This document shows, piece by piece, positions 1 to 7,748 of a stretch of DNA of 53,639 bases. The number at the start of each line of letters is the position of its first letter. Position 1 is the stretch's first letter. Below the pieces are notes generated by a model, which had not been told where the DNA came from, did no database searches, and saw only the letters and a list, made by a program, of their open reading frames with translations. Position numbers and translations under genes: made by a program. Source of the stretch: Bacteroidota bacterium (GTDB lineage Bacteria > Bacteroidota > Bacteroidia > Chitinophagales > Chitinophagaceae); NCBI GenBank assembly GCA_005884665.1, contig VBAT01000013.1:10882-64520 (forward strand), in the 5' to 3' direction.

Positions 1-17
1 TCTTCATATTACTAGAT

Positions 18-3000
18 TTAGAAATTAACGTTTATGGTGGCTGTGTACATGGCGGTCAAAGGATAGCGGCCGAAATCAATTCCGCTTGCCTGGTTACCCT
101 GGCCTCCACCGGAAGAACCGGTACCGATATAAGCTCCTACTTCAGGATCATATCCTTTGTACTTGGTTATAGTAAATACGTTTTGGGCGCCCAGCGTAAT
201 TCTCAACCCTTTTATGACTTTGGTATAGTCAAGATATTTCATGGGGATACTATAACCCAGTGAAACATTTTTTAGCCGGATATACGAGCCATCTTCTACG
301 AACCGGTCTGTTATTTTACCATAATTATTATCTGACGATACCGGGTTGTTGGTAATTCGTGGAATCCTTGTTTCCGGGTTAGCAAGAACTATTTTACCGC
401 TTGCGTCAGTCTTGAGTTTTGCATAATCCATAGCCTCTACAAAAAAGTTCCTGCTCAGGTTGACATTGTTAGGATTGCTGTTTTGAGCAGCGATAAAATT
501 GTATATATCGTTGCCAAAAGTGGCTGTAAAGAGGATGCTCAGATCAAATCCTCTATAGGAGAAAGAGTTTGTAAATCCTCCTGACAGCTTGGGCCAGGGA
601 TTACCGATAAACGTTTCGTCGTTTACATCGATCTTTCCATCGCCATTAACATCCTTGTATTTTACATCGCCGACCCAGATACCATTATTAGGATCAACCG
701 GGCGAAGATTGCCGTTGTTGTCGACCGGTCTTGCGCTTTTGGTTACTTCGTCCACGCTCTGGAATATTCCTTCTTCGATATATCCCCTGAACAGCCAGGG
801 CACCATTCCAACCTGTGCACGCTGTGTCCAGTTATTCATCCACCATGATGTACGTTGGATAAAAGGATTATCATTTACGAGTGATGTAAGCTTGCTGTTG
901 AATTGAGAAAGGTTGAGGTTAGACTCCCATTTAAAGTCTTTCACACTGATGACCGTGGTATTAATGGTGAGATTCCATCCCGTAGTTTTCATTGAGCCCG
1001 TATTTACGAGGGGCGGAGATACTGAGCCGGGGCTGCCGTTTGTCCCCATGTACCAGGGGAGGTTGGCTGTCAACAATAAATTGCTGGTATTTCTTACATA
1101 ATAATCTGCTTCTATGCTGATCCTGTTTTTCAACAACCCGAGATTAATACCAACGTTGTTCGTATTTGTTTCTTCCCACTGCAAAAGAGAATTGGTAAAT
1201 GATGCTGGTAAAAATCCAGTTCCCCAGGCGGTGGCATCGGTCGCCATCGGTGCGTAAATACCTGAACCGGTTCCCTGGTTACCTGTCAGCCCAGTTTCAT
1301 ACCTCAATTTTAATTCGCTAATGATGGGAACATTAAAGAATTTCTCCTGGCTAACTCTCCATGCCACAGAAAGAGAAGGGAAGTTTCCCCATCTTTTGTC
1401 TGCACCAAAATAAGGCGAACCGTCTCTCCTGAAAGTGCTGACCAGGTAATAGCGATTATTGTAATTATAGGTAACTCTTCCCAGGAAAGATTCCTGTGCC
1501 CAGTCATAAGTTCCACCTCCGTTTGTGGCAGAAAGCGGGTCTCCTGCATTCACATCAAAAATATCGTTGGTCAGGAATCCTGTTCTTCCTGCGGACAAAG
1601 CTTTCCATAAAGATTCCTGTGATTCATGGCTTGCCATCACGGAAAAATTGTGTTTATCTATCGTCCGTGAATATTCCAGGAGTTGGTTCCAGTTCCAGTA
1701 TGAACTCGAATAGGTTGCACTTTGAAGAGATGCATTTATGTTATAATGCCATTGATCTATTTTATAAGTAGGCGTATAGTAGGTTGAAATGCCATTCCCA
1801 ATAGTACCATTGAAACTGGTCCTGAATGTAAGGCCCTTCATCGGCGTAATACCGAGATTCATTCCACCCTGGAGTCCTCTTTTCATATTTGTATTAGTGA
1901 TGAGATTGGCAAGTGCAATGGGGTTGATCGGCGCGAACTGGTTTGCACCATTCACCGGGTCACTACCACCCCATGTACCATCGAGGTTAGTGACAGGTAT
2001 TTGCGGAGTCAGTCTCAATGCATTTGCAATAAGCGGGCTGGCTGCATCACCATAGTTAGTGGTTGTCAAAACTTCATCAGTCTGGTTGTAGCTAAGATTG
2101 ATTCCCAGCGTAGCCCATTCCCGGGGTTTATTGTCAAGATTAAGCCTGAATCCCTTTCTCTTAAAACCTGAACCGGCAGCTACACCTTCCTGGTTGAGGT
2201 ATTCGCCCGAAGCATAATAACTTGTGTTAGCGCTACCACCGCTCAAACTTAGCTGGTGTTTGTTCATTGAGGCATTATTGAACAGTTCACCCTGCCAGTC
2301 GGTCCCGGGGCCGAGCAATGAGGGATCCAAAAACTCTTCAGGCGTAGTACCTCCAGCCAAAGAATGATACTCTTTCACCATTTGTGCGTATTGAGGCAGG
2401 TTCATCACATCAAGATGCTTAGGCGGAGTTTGCACGTTGTATTGATAAATATAGTTGATCTTGACAGCACCATATTTTCCACGTTTTGTCGTAATAAGGA
2501 TTACTCCATTTGTGGCCCTTGATCCATAAATAGCGGTCGCGGATGGCCCCTGCAGGATCTGTATGTCTTCTATATCGGCAGGGTTTAAACCAGCCAGTCC
2601 ATTGCCTGTGCTTGAAGTACCAAACGACACGTCTTCTCCCGCCTGGCTCTGAACTCCATCGATCACATACAATGGTTGTGTGCGGCTCAATGAACTTATA
2701 CCCCGGATCGTGACAGTCATGCCACCGCCGGGTTGCCCGGAGTTCTGGGTCACATATACACCAGCCGAACGGCCCTGTATAGCCTGTTCAACCGTAGTGT
2801 TTACTGTTTTTTCTATGTCTTTTGATGAAACTGTTGTCTGACCTGTGGTCAGATCGCCTCGCTTCGAACGTCCATACCCGATCAGGACAACTTCATCCAG
2901 GCTTTTTTCTACCACGGTCAGAGAAGCATCGACCGTTGTTTTTCCTATGATAGAAACTTCCTGGTTATTCATTCCAACATAAGAAATGATAACAGCTTTC

Positions 3001-3212
3001 GCTGTTGAAGGAACCTGGAGGCTAAAAGTTCCGTTGGCCTGGGATATAGCCCTGACCTGGGCCTGGCCCTTGACGGTGATCGTGGCACCGGCAAGCGCTG
3101 CTCCTGTTGGACCAGTGACCGTCCCGGTGATCGTTTTTTGCTGGGCGTAAATAAATGAAGAAGTGAAGAGTATCGCACATACGAGTACCCCGCAGAGTCG
3201 CATATTTCTCAT
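18..3212 (-). CDS. SusC/RagA-type TonB-linked outer membrane receptor
   Basis: This is a TonB-dependent outer membrane receptor of the SusC family, which imports oligosaccharides or peptides together with a SusD lipoprotein. From the ATG at 3210-3212 the protein is 1064 residues: a signal peptide ending near FIYAQ, a carboxypeptidase-regulatory-like beta domain (about residues 27-105, starting KTITGTVTGPTGAALAGA), a plug domain with SLDEVVLIGYG and TVTIRGISSL, and a long beta-barrel ending in INVNF. The frame stays open upstream to 3254, but that would put 14 residues ahead of the signal peptide and the promoter inside the gene, so I prefer 3212. The partner susD gene would lie downstream, beyond the left edge of the window. 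The divergent AraC-type gene is a plausible local regulator. Substrate cannot be told from the sequence. Confidence 0.95.
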   Translation of the reverse strand: MRNMRLCGVLVCAILFTSSFIYAQQKTITGTVTGPTGAALAGATITVKGQAQVRAISQANGTFSLQVPSTAKAVIISYVGMNNQEVSIIGKTTVDASLTVVEKSLDEVVLIGYGRSKRGDLTTGQTTVSSKDIEKTVNTTVEQAIQGRSAGVYVTQNSGQPGGGMTVTIRGISSLSRTQPLYVIDGVQSQAGEDVSFGTSSTGNGLAGLNPADIEDIQILQGPSATAIYGSRATNGVILITTKRGKYGAVKINYIYQYNVQTPPKHLDVMNLPQYAQMVKEYHSLAGGTTPEEFLDPSLLGPGTDWQGELFNNASMNKHQLSLSGGSANTSYYASGEYLNQEGVAAGSGFKRKGFRLNLDNKPREWATLGINLSYNQTDEVLTTTNYGDAASPLIANALRLTPQIPVTNLDGTWGGSDPVNGANQFAPINPIALANLITNTNMKRGLQGGMNLGITPMKGLTFRTSFNGTIGNGISTYYTPTYKIDQWHYNINASLQSATYSSSYWNWNQLLEYSRTIDKHNFSVMASHESQESLWKALSAGRTGFLTNDIFDVNAGDPLSATNGGGTYDWAQESFLGRVTYNYNNRYYLVSTFRRDGSPYFGADKRWGNFPSLSVAWRVSQEKFFNVPIISELKLRYETGLTGNQGTGSGIYAPMATDATAWGTGFLPASFTNSLLQWEETNTNNVGINLGLLKNRISIEADYYVRNTSNLLLTANLPWYMGTNGSPGSVSPPLVNTGSMKTTGWNLTINTTVISVKDFKWESNLNLSQFNSKLTSLVNDNPFIQRTSWWMNNWTQRAQVGMVPWLFRGYIEEGIFQSVDEVTKSARPVDNNGNLRPVDPNNGIWVGDVKYKDVNGDGKIDVNDETFIGNPWPKLSGGFTNSFSYRGFDLSILFTATFGNDIYNFIAAQNSNPNNVNLSRNFFVEAMDYAKLKTDASGKIVLANPETRIPRITNNPVSSDNNYGKITDRFVEDGSYIRLKNVSLGYSIPMKYLDYTKVIKGLRITLGAQNVFTITKYKGYDPEVGAYIGTGSSGGGQGNQASGIDFGRYPLTAMYTATINVNF

Positions 3213-3230
3213 ATAGCAAGATTGTTTTAC

Positions 3231-3238
3231 CAAATGTA
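3231..3238 (-). promoter_or_regulatory. candidate -7 element for susC
   Basis: On the minus strand this reads TACATTTG, a full match to the Bacteroidota -7 element TAnnTTTG, 18 nt upstream of the preferred susC start at 3212. No matching TTTG -33 element is visible 19-20 nt further upstream, so the call rests on the -7 box alone. Confidence 0.4.
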
Positions 3239-3368
3239 CGTTTTTTTGATACACCGCGAGCTAATACTATTTTAGCAAAACACGATGCTTTATTTGCTGT
3301 AGAAATTTTCTCTCTTATTCTCGAATATTCAAATTCTCAAGCAAAATCGGGCTGTTAGAGAGAAGAGC

Positions 3369-3376
3369 TATATTTG
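3369..3376 (+). promoter_or_regulatory. candidate -7 element for the AraC-type gene
   Basis: The plus strand reads TATATTTG, a full match to TAnnTTTG, 56 nt upstream of the ATG at 3433. No TTTG at the -33 position is seen. It lies in the 220-bp gap between the divergent susC and AraC-type genes. Confidence 0.35.
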
Positions 3377-3432
3377 ATCTATTAATACTATTTTATCTTA
3401 GTTTTTATAATCTTATTTAACGAACTCGTTTT

Positions 3433-4314
3433 ATGCAAGCCAATATATTACGGGAGATCACCCCACTGACCAGCAGCGACTGCTTTACAATTTTCACCCG
3501 TGTAAAATCCGAATTTGATTTTCCTCTTCATAGTCATGAGGAGCTTGAGTTGAATTTTATTCTCAATGGCAAGGGCGCAAAACGAGTGGTGGGTGATCAT
3601 ATAGGTGAGATTGATGACATAGAACTTGTGCTTGTAGGGTCCAATCTGCCGCATGTTTGGCAAACTCATAAATGCACGAGTAAAGAGATCAGGGAAATCA
3701 CAATCCAGTTTCATAAAGACCTGTTTGATGAAAAACTGTTGCGAAGGAACCAGCTTAGCTTTATTCGCAATATGCTTGAAAGATCTGCCCGTGGTATTTT
3801 ATTTTCAAAACAAACAGCCGAGCAAATTACACCACGGCTGTTAATATTAAACCAGAAACAGGGATTTGATTCAGTACTTGAACTGATGTCCATCCTTCAC
3901 GACCTTTCCATCTCCCGTAACATGCATACCTTATCAGACTCTACGTTCAATAATAATGTTGAGTTTTCTTACAACAGCAGGCGGATTGGGAAAGCGGTTG
4001 ACTATATGAACCAGAATTTTCAAAAACCGATTACGTTAACTGAAGTAGCAAAGCTGACAAATATGACGGATGTTTCATTCAGCCGTTTTTTCAAGACACG
4101 TACAGGTATCACTTTTATGGATAGCTTACTGGAAATGCGTTTGGGTCACGCTTCAAGATTGCTGATCGACACCACTCAATCTGTCTCGGAAGTAGCTTAT
4201 AACTGAGGGTTCAATAATATTTCCAATTTCAATCGTTTATTTAAAAAGAAAAAAGGCTGCACACCGAAAGAGTTCCGCGAGAATTATAGCTATGGAAGCA
4301 GGATTTTCATTTAG
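3433..4314 (+). pseudogene. AraC-family regulator interrupted by an in-frame TGA in the last helix-turn-helix
   Basis: The product is an AraC-type transcription regulator: an N-terminal cupin-like sensor domain (LHSHEELELNFILNGKG, GSNLPHVW) and a C-terminal double helix-turn-helix beginning near RRIGKAVDYMNQNF. The open frame stops at 4204-4206 after VSEVAYN, at the place where family members usually read CGF. Beyond the TGA the same frame continues GFNNISNFNRLFKKKKGCTP up to a TAG at 4312-4314, which is the expected end of the DNA-binding domain. A single change from a Cys codon (TGT or TGC) to TGA explains this. The 257-residue truncated protein lacks the second recognition helix, so it is probably inactive in DNA binding unless read through. 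It is divergent from susC, the usual place for a regulator of such a locus. Confidence 0.8.
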
Positions 4315-4658
4315 TTTTTTCAAACAGGTAAAGGCCTAAAACATCCGGTTTGTATATCGGGAGCTTCTATTATGGTGAATGTTGAATTTTAAATGTTGAA
4401 TGAATGATAATTCTTTGAGCATATCAACTCTAAAATCAACTTGGGTTATACGTTATTAGCTACTTATATCTTGAATGTCGCATCGTCATTGCAATCCGCT
4501 GACGGCGAAGAAGCAATGATTGCTGAATTTGAAGTAATTCTTCCGCAGGAAAATCTTCAAATCAACTTGGTGTATCCACCGGATGGTTCAATAGCTAATT
4601 TTCAAACTCTCAGAGTCATCCCTCATTTAATATTCAACATTTAACATTCAAAATAATT
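4315..4658. other. 344-bp intergenic stretch with an inverted-repeat-flanked segment
   Basis: No convincing gene is present. Arms at 4376-4404 and 4629-4654 are imperfect inverted repeats built on TTAAATGTTGAAT. Inside lies a 12-nt direct repeat, AAATCAACTTGG, at 4433-4444 and 4559-4570. An open frame of 67 codons from a TTG at 4441 to 4644 lies between the arms, but it has no recognisable motif and its start codon overlaps the direct repeat. It may be a small decayed mobile or repeat element. Confidence 0.4.
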
Positions 4659-5261
4659 CTAGACCCTTAGCGATCCCCGGAATCCTCTAGCAGCATAGTA
4701 TGATTCTGCACCGTTGTGATAGAGGAAGACATGGTCGTAACGACGATCACAAAAAACGGCGCCGCCGAGTTCCCTGATCTCCGGAGGCGTTTTCACCCAG
4801 CTCGAAGTTTTAGTATCGAATTCTCCAAGTTGCTGCAACTCCCGGTATTGTTCTTCCGTTAAAAGCTCAATTCCCATGTTAGCTGCCATCTCAACAGCAC
4901 TGTTCTTCGGTTTATGTTCTTTCCTTGCTTCCAGCGCTTCATGGTCATAACAAAAACTTCTTCGGCCTTTCGGGCTTTCTGCTGAACAATCATAAAAAAT
5001 GTATTCGCCGGTTTTCTTATCCTGACCAACAACATCCGGTTCGCCGCCTGTCGCTTCCATTTCGTCGAGGGACCACAGTTTCTCACTATTAGCTTCGAGC
5101 TTTGCCTGTACGTTCGCCCATTCAAGACCTTTATGACGATCCCGATTTTTTTCAAACCGGGTTTTCAATATTTTGAGTAGCTCTTCACGTTGTCCTGACG
5201 GCAACATCTTTTTACTAATATCAGGTTTTTTCTTTCCTGATATGTTTTTTATCTTTTCCAT
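4659..5261 (-). CDS. DUF4256 family protein
   Basis: The 200-residue protein matches the DUF4256 family as I recognise it: SGQREELLKILKTRFEKN, GLEWANVQAKLE, the LWSLDEMEATGGEPDVVG segment, DCSAESPKGRRSFCYD and a C-terminal YDHVFLYHNGAESYYAARGF. The family has no established function; it is soluble and lacks a signal peptide. It is the last gene of the ArsR-led operon, 33 bp after the YdeI-like gene, and ends about 344 bp from the AraC-type pseudogene. The start at 5259-5261 is the natural ATG. Its place suggests co-expression under the ArsR repressor. Confidence 0.85.
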   Translation of the reverse strand: MEKIKNISGKKKPDISKKMLPSGQREELLKILKTRFEKNRDRHKGLEWANVQAKLEANSEKLWSLDEMEATGGEPDVVGQDKKTGEYIFYDCSAESPKGRRSFCYDHEALEARKEHKPKNSAVEMAANMGIELLTEEQYRELQQLGEFDTKTSSWVKTPPEIRELGGAVFCDRRYDHVFLYHNGAESYYAARGFRGSLRV

Positions 5262-5294
5262 GTTAGTTATTTGATCGAGTATTTCCAGTAGTTA

Positions 5295-5882
5295 CTAATC
5301 ATCCAATCCCTTGCCATTGAGGATTTGCTTCACATATTTTTCAACTCTTGAAGTCCGGGTTTTGGATAGTTTGGGCTGAGAAAAATAAAAAATGTATGCC
5401 CTCTGACGTCCCGGCGTCAACGCTTCAAATGCAGTTTTCAATTTGGAGGTCTTATCCAGTTTATTTTGAAATTCGTCGGGAATTTTGAATTGCGAAGTTT
5501 TTTTATATTTCACTTTCAATCCCGCTCTTTCTACTTCGATGGCTTCATAGACATACGATTTCAGGACACGTTCCATCTTAACAATTTGTGCAAGGCTGGT
5601 GAAACGAACCTGTCGCGCTGATTGTACATTCTCCGTTTGCTGGATCAGGATACCCTCTGGATCAGCCAGCAACGCACCTTTGAAAAATAAAACTGCGCAG
5701 TATTCCTTAAACCCATGAATTAAAACGATGTTTCTATCCTCAAATGTATAACAGGGACAACCCCACTTCAATTCTTCAGTCAGCCCGCAGTCGAGAATGA
5801 CCGTTCTCAATTTTTCGTATTCTTTCTGCCATTTTTTGGCTTTATCAAAAAAGAAATCAACCTTAGGATTCATCTCGTTCAT
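5295..5882 (-). CDS. YdeI/OmpD-associated family protein with DUF1801-like domain
   Basis: The protein has an N-terminal DUF1801-like domain (LKWGCPCYTFEDRNIVLIHGFKEY, VLFFKGALL) and a C-terminal bacteriocin-protection YdeI-type segment (IPDEFQNKLDKTSKLKTAFEALTPGRQRAYIFYFSQPK, TRTSRVEKYV). In the ORF the frame is open to 5963, but that start would overlap the end of the DoxX gene by 49 bp and add 27 non-conserved residues. I choose the ATG at 5880-5882 (MNEMNPKVDFFF), giving 195 residues; the ATG three codons later is also possible. The family's role is not firmly known; some members are linked to stress or antimicrobial peptide tolerance. It is the fifth gene of the ArsR-led operon. Confidence 0.85.
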   Translation of the reverse strand: MNEMNPKVDFFFDKAKKWQKEYEKLRTVILDCGLTEELKWGCPCYTFEDRNIVLIHGFKEYCAVLFFKGALLADPEGILIQQTENVQSARQVRFTSLAQIVKMERVLKSYVYEAIEVERAGLKVKYKKTSQFKIPDEFQNKLDKTSKLKTAFEALTPGRQRAYIFYFSQPKLSKTRTSRVEKYVKQILNGKGLDD

Positions 5883-5914
5883 ATGTTGATACTTTGAAAT
5901 AAAGTTATGAATGG

Positions 5915-6340
5915 TTATTGAGTGACTAAAATGATTTTTCTGTCTGCCGGCCTGAAATACCATGATACCACAGTCAAGACGAGAAGCAGCACGGATGGAA
6001 ATATTTCATTCATGGAATGACCCAATGCCAGATGTGAGAATACTGCCCCCGACATGATAAAGAAGAATCCTGCATAAGCCCATTCCTTCAGTAAAGGAAA
6101 TTTAGGAATAAGTAAAGCTGCAACTCCTAAAATTTTCGCTACGCCCAGGATTGTCAGAAAATAGACGGGATAACCCAATTGGATAATACCATCAACCCCT
6201 GGCGGTGCCACAGATCCTTCTGCTTTCGCTTTGGATAATTGTAATATCCCGGTAGCCAGCATTCCTGATGCAAGCCAAATAGTGGAAATCCAATAGATGA
6301 CTTTGCCTGCCCTGCCAGCAGGCGGGTTTCTTATTGTCAT
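5915..6340 (-). CDS. DoxX-like membrane protein
   Basis: A 141-residue inner membrane protein of the DoxX type with four hydrophobic segments (IYWISTIWLASGMLATGIL, YFLTILGVAKILGVAALLI, WAYAGFFFIMSGAVFSHLA, PSVLLLVLTVVSWYF). It is the fourth gene of the ArsR-led operon, 6 bp after the SRPBCC gene. The N-terminus is odd: residues RNPPAGRAG are encoded by a copy of a palindromic CCTGCC/GGCAGG intergenic repeat (6305-6326), which seems to have entered the start of the gene. The family is widespread in Bacteroidota in such ArsR operons; the biochemical role is uncertain. Confidence 0.9.
   Translation of the reverse strand: MTIRNPPAGRAGKVIYWISTIWLASGMLATGILQLSKAKAEGSVAPPGVDGIIQLGYPVYFLTILGVAKILGVAALLIPKFPLLKEWAYAGFFFIMSGAVFSHLALGHSMNEIFPSVLLLVLTVVSWYFRPADRKIILVTQ
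6305..6326. repeat. palindromic CCTGCC/GGCAGG repeat inside the DoxX start
   Basis: The sequence carries CCTGCCAGCAGG flanked by further CCTGCC and GGCGGG units. The same kind of element lies between genes at 7726-7741 and 24191-24208. Here it is translated as PPAGRAG. Confidence 0.55.
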
Positions 6341-6346
6341 AAAATG

Positions 6347-6811
6347 TCATTTTAATTTGATTAAAATATCCTGTATCCGGTTATGTGCCATGTTAATACC
6401 TTGCTTAAATGGCAATTTTAATACTTCGTCTCTTTGAGCAACCGATTCATATATGACGTGCATTTGGAGTTTGCTGGTATCATCAGTAAGTTTTTCAAAT
6501 TCGTATACCTCCAGTTGAACGCCAAATGGCGTATTCTGCATTTCAAAAGTCCGGATGATCTTTTGGTTTGGGATAAACTCATGAATTGTTCCATTGAATC
6601 CGTGCTTGTTTCCTTTAGGATCGGTGGTTTCAAATTGATAACTCCCGTGTTTTTTGCTTTCGAGCTTCAGCACTTTCGTTCCCATCCATTGCTCAACAAA
6701 TTCCGGTTCTTCATACGCTTTAAAAAGTAATTCCAATGGCAAATCAAATTCCCTTGTTATCACCAATTCCTGTTTGCCGTCTTCGGCATTGATTTTTGTT
6801 TTTTGTTCCAT
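6347..6811 (-). CDS. SRPBCC (AHSA1-like) domain protein
   Basis: A 154-residue START-like fold protein of the AHSA1/SRPBCC group: ELVITREFDLPLELLFKAYEEPEFVEQWMG at the start, FNGTIHEFIPNQKIIRTFEM in the middle, and a C-terminal helix GINMAHNRIQDILIKL. Such small proteins bind hydrophobic ligands in a deep cavity; in Bacteroidota and Actinobacteria they often sit next to an ArsR repressor of the same operon, as here. It is the third gene of the operon, 32 bp after the VOC gene and 6 bp before DoxX. No ligand can be named. Confidence 0.9.
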   Translation of the reverse strand: MEQKTKINAEDGKQELVITREFDLPLELLFKAYEEPEFVEQWMGTKVLKLESKKHGSYQFETTDPKGNKHGFNGTIHEFIPNQKIIRTFEMQNTPFGVQLEVYEFEKLTDDTSKLQMHVIYESVAQRDEVLKLPFKQGINMAHNRIQDILIKLK

Positions 6812-6843
6812 AGTATTATTGCCAGTAGCGTTTTTATCGTTTG

Positions 6844-7176
6844 TTAATTTTGAACAAGCCCGATGATGTTGCCGTCATTATCTTTCACACTCGCAACTAA
6901 TCTTCCTCCGCCAACATTCTTTACGTCCTGGATAATTTCTGAACCAGCATTAACAAGGATTTGTAAACTATTCTTAATGTCGTCAACATGATAAAATGCT
7001 GTCATCCCTGCATTACTGCCATTCGGGACTAATCCAATATCCTGGTCCGCGATCTTGAAACCAACATAATAGGGTTGGTCTGCGTATGGCTCAACCTCTA
7101 AAAGCTTGCGAAAAAGTGTTTTTGACTGCGTCATGTCCTTAACAGGATAAATAATTGTTTTGACTCCTTTATTCAT
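6844..7176 (-). CDS. VOC (glyoxalase-like) family protein
   Basis: A 110-residue single-domain protein of the vicinal oxygen chelate fold: KTIIYPVKDMTQSKTLFRKLLEVEP, YYVGFKIADQDIGLVPN, TAFYHVDDIKNSLQILVNAG and VASVKDNDGNIIGLVQN. It lies 6 bp downstream of the ArsR gene and 32 bp upstream of the SRPBCC gene. Members include glyoxalases, dioxygenases and antibiotic-binding proteins; the metal-ligand pattern is incomplete by eye, so the reaction is unknown. Confidence 0.9.
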   Translation of the reverse strand: MNKGVKTIIYPVKDMTQSKTLFRKLLEVEPYADQPYYVGFKIADQDIGLVPNGSNAGMTAFYHVDDIKNSLQILVNAGSEIIQDVKNVGGGRLVASVKDNDGNIIGLVQN

Positions 7177-7182
7177 AGTGTT

Positions 7183-7506
7183 TTATTTTTTTGTTTTGTA
7201 TTTCTTCATTACGGCTTCTAATTTATTAAACCTGTCATCCCACATTTTGCGGAATGGTTCAATAAAGTCGGCGACTTCTTTCATTTTTTTTGCGTTGAAA
7301 TGATAATATATTTCCCTGCCATTCTGCTCTTGTTCGAGTAATTCGCACTCGGTGAGTATTTGCAGGTGTTTTGAAACTGTCGGCCTTGCGGTGTCAAAGT
7401 TTGAAGCTATTGCACCTGCAGTCATGGATTGTGAAGCAACCAGCAGAAGTATAGCCCTTCTTGTCGGATCGGCTATGGCTTGAAATACGTCTCGTCTTAA
7501 GTTCAT
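7183..7506 (-). CDS. ArsR-family winged-helix repressor
   Basis: A 107-residue winged helix-turn-helix protein ([60 protein letters not shown]). It has no CxC metal site in the recognition helix, so it is of the metal-independent group that is typically paired with SRPBCC genes. It is the first gene of a six-gene minus-strand operon running to 4659. Its promoter contains two near-identical 16-nt operator candidates (7510-7525 and 7536-7551), which points to autorepression. The inducing signal is unknown. Confidence 0.95.
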   Translation of the reverse strand: MNLRRDVFQAIADPTRRAILLLVASQSMTAGAIASNFDTARPTVSKHLQILTECELLEQEQNGREIYYHFNAKKMKEVADFIEPFRKMWDDRFNKLEAVMKKYKTKK

Positions 7507-7509
7507 TGC

Positions 7510-7525
7510 GTAGCTATTTGACTAC
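7510..7525 (-). promoter_or_regulatory. operator copy 2 of the ArsR operon
   Basis: Minus strand reads GTAGTCAAATAGCTAC, a partial inverted repeat (GTAG...CTAC). It overlaps the last base of the -7 element and covers the expected transcription start, ending 3 nt before the ArsR start codon. It matches the copy at 7536-7551 in 14 of 16 positions. Repressor binding here would block initiation. Confidence 0.65.
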
Positions 7526-7556
7526 AAATATAAGTGTAGCTAAGTGACTACGCAAA
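7525..7556 (-). promoter_or_regulatory. promoter of the ArsR operon
   Basis: On the minus strand a -33 TTTG (7553-7556), a 20-nt spacer and a -7 TATATTTG (7525-7532) give a full match to the Bacteroidota consensus TTTG-N19/20-TAnnTTTG. The spacer holds operator copy 1. The -7 box ends 18 nt upstream of the ArsR start codon at 7506. Confidence 0.8.
7536..7551 (-). promoter_or_regulatory. operator copy 1 of the ArsR operon
   Basis: Minus strand reads GTAGTCACTTAGCTAC. It lies between the -33 and -7 elements and is a direct repeat of the copy at 7510-7525, with centres 26 nt apart. Position and symmetry fit an ArsR-type dimer site. Confidence 0.65.
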
Positions 7557-7665
7557 ATTTCTTCAAACTTTTTTTTAAACTATTTTTAGTTGTTATTAGT
7601 TGTGCGCATAAATGATCCAGCCGCTATTTTTCTAAAACTCATGGAACGAATGCATTGGAGTGTGT

Positions 7666-7702
7666 AAAAACAAAAACAGCAGATGCTCTTGCACCTGCTG
7701 TT
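7666..7702 (-). terminator. intrinsic terminator of the PKD/pectate-lyase-like gene
   Basis: A 12-bp stem with one mismatch (arms 7675-7686 and 7691-7702, loop TCTT) is followed on the minus strand by TTTTTGTTTTT-type sequence (7666-7676). It lies 47 bp after the stop of the minus-strand gene ending at 7749. Confidence 0.8.
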
Positions 7703-7725
7703 AGTAGTATTATTTGGTGAGTGTT

Positions 7726-7741
7726 CTGCCGGCAGGCAGGC
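7726..7741. repeat. palindromic CTGCCGGCAGGCAGGC repeat
   Basis: CTGCCGGCAG is a perfect palindrome extended by GCAGGC. It is one of three related copies in the window (others at 6305-6326 and 24191-24208) and lies between the stop codon at 7749 and the terminator hairpin. Confidence 0.55.
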
Positions 7742-7748
7742 TCACTAC

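Noticed and set aside
4204..4206. TGA as selenocysteine or a recoded codon
   Set aside because: Several genes here end in TGA, no SECIS-like stem is evident after it, and AraC regulators are not selenoproteins.
4441..4644. 67-codon open frame
   Set aside because: TTG start inside a direct repeat, no motif, flanked by inverted repeats.
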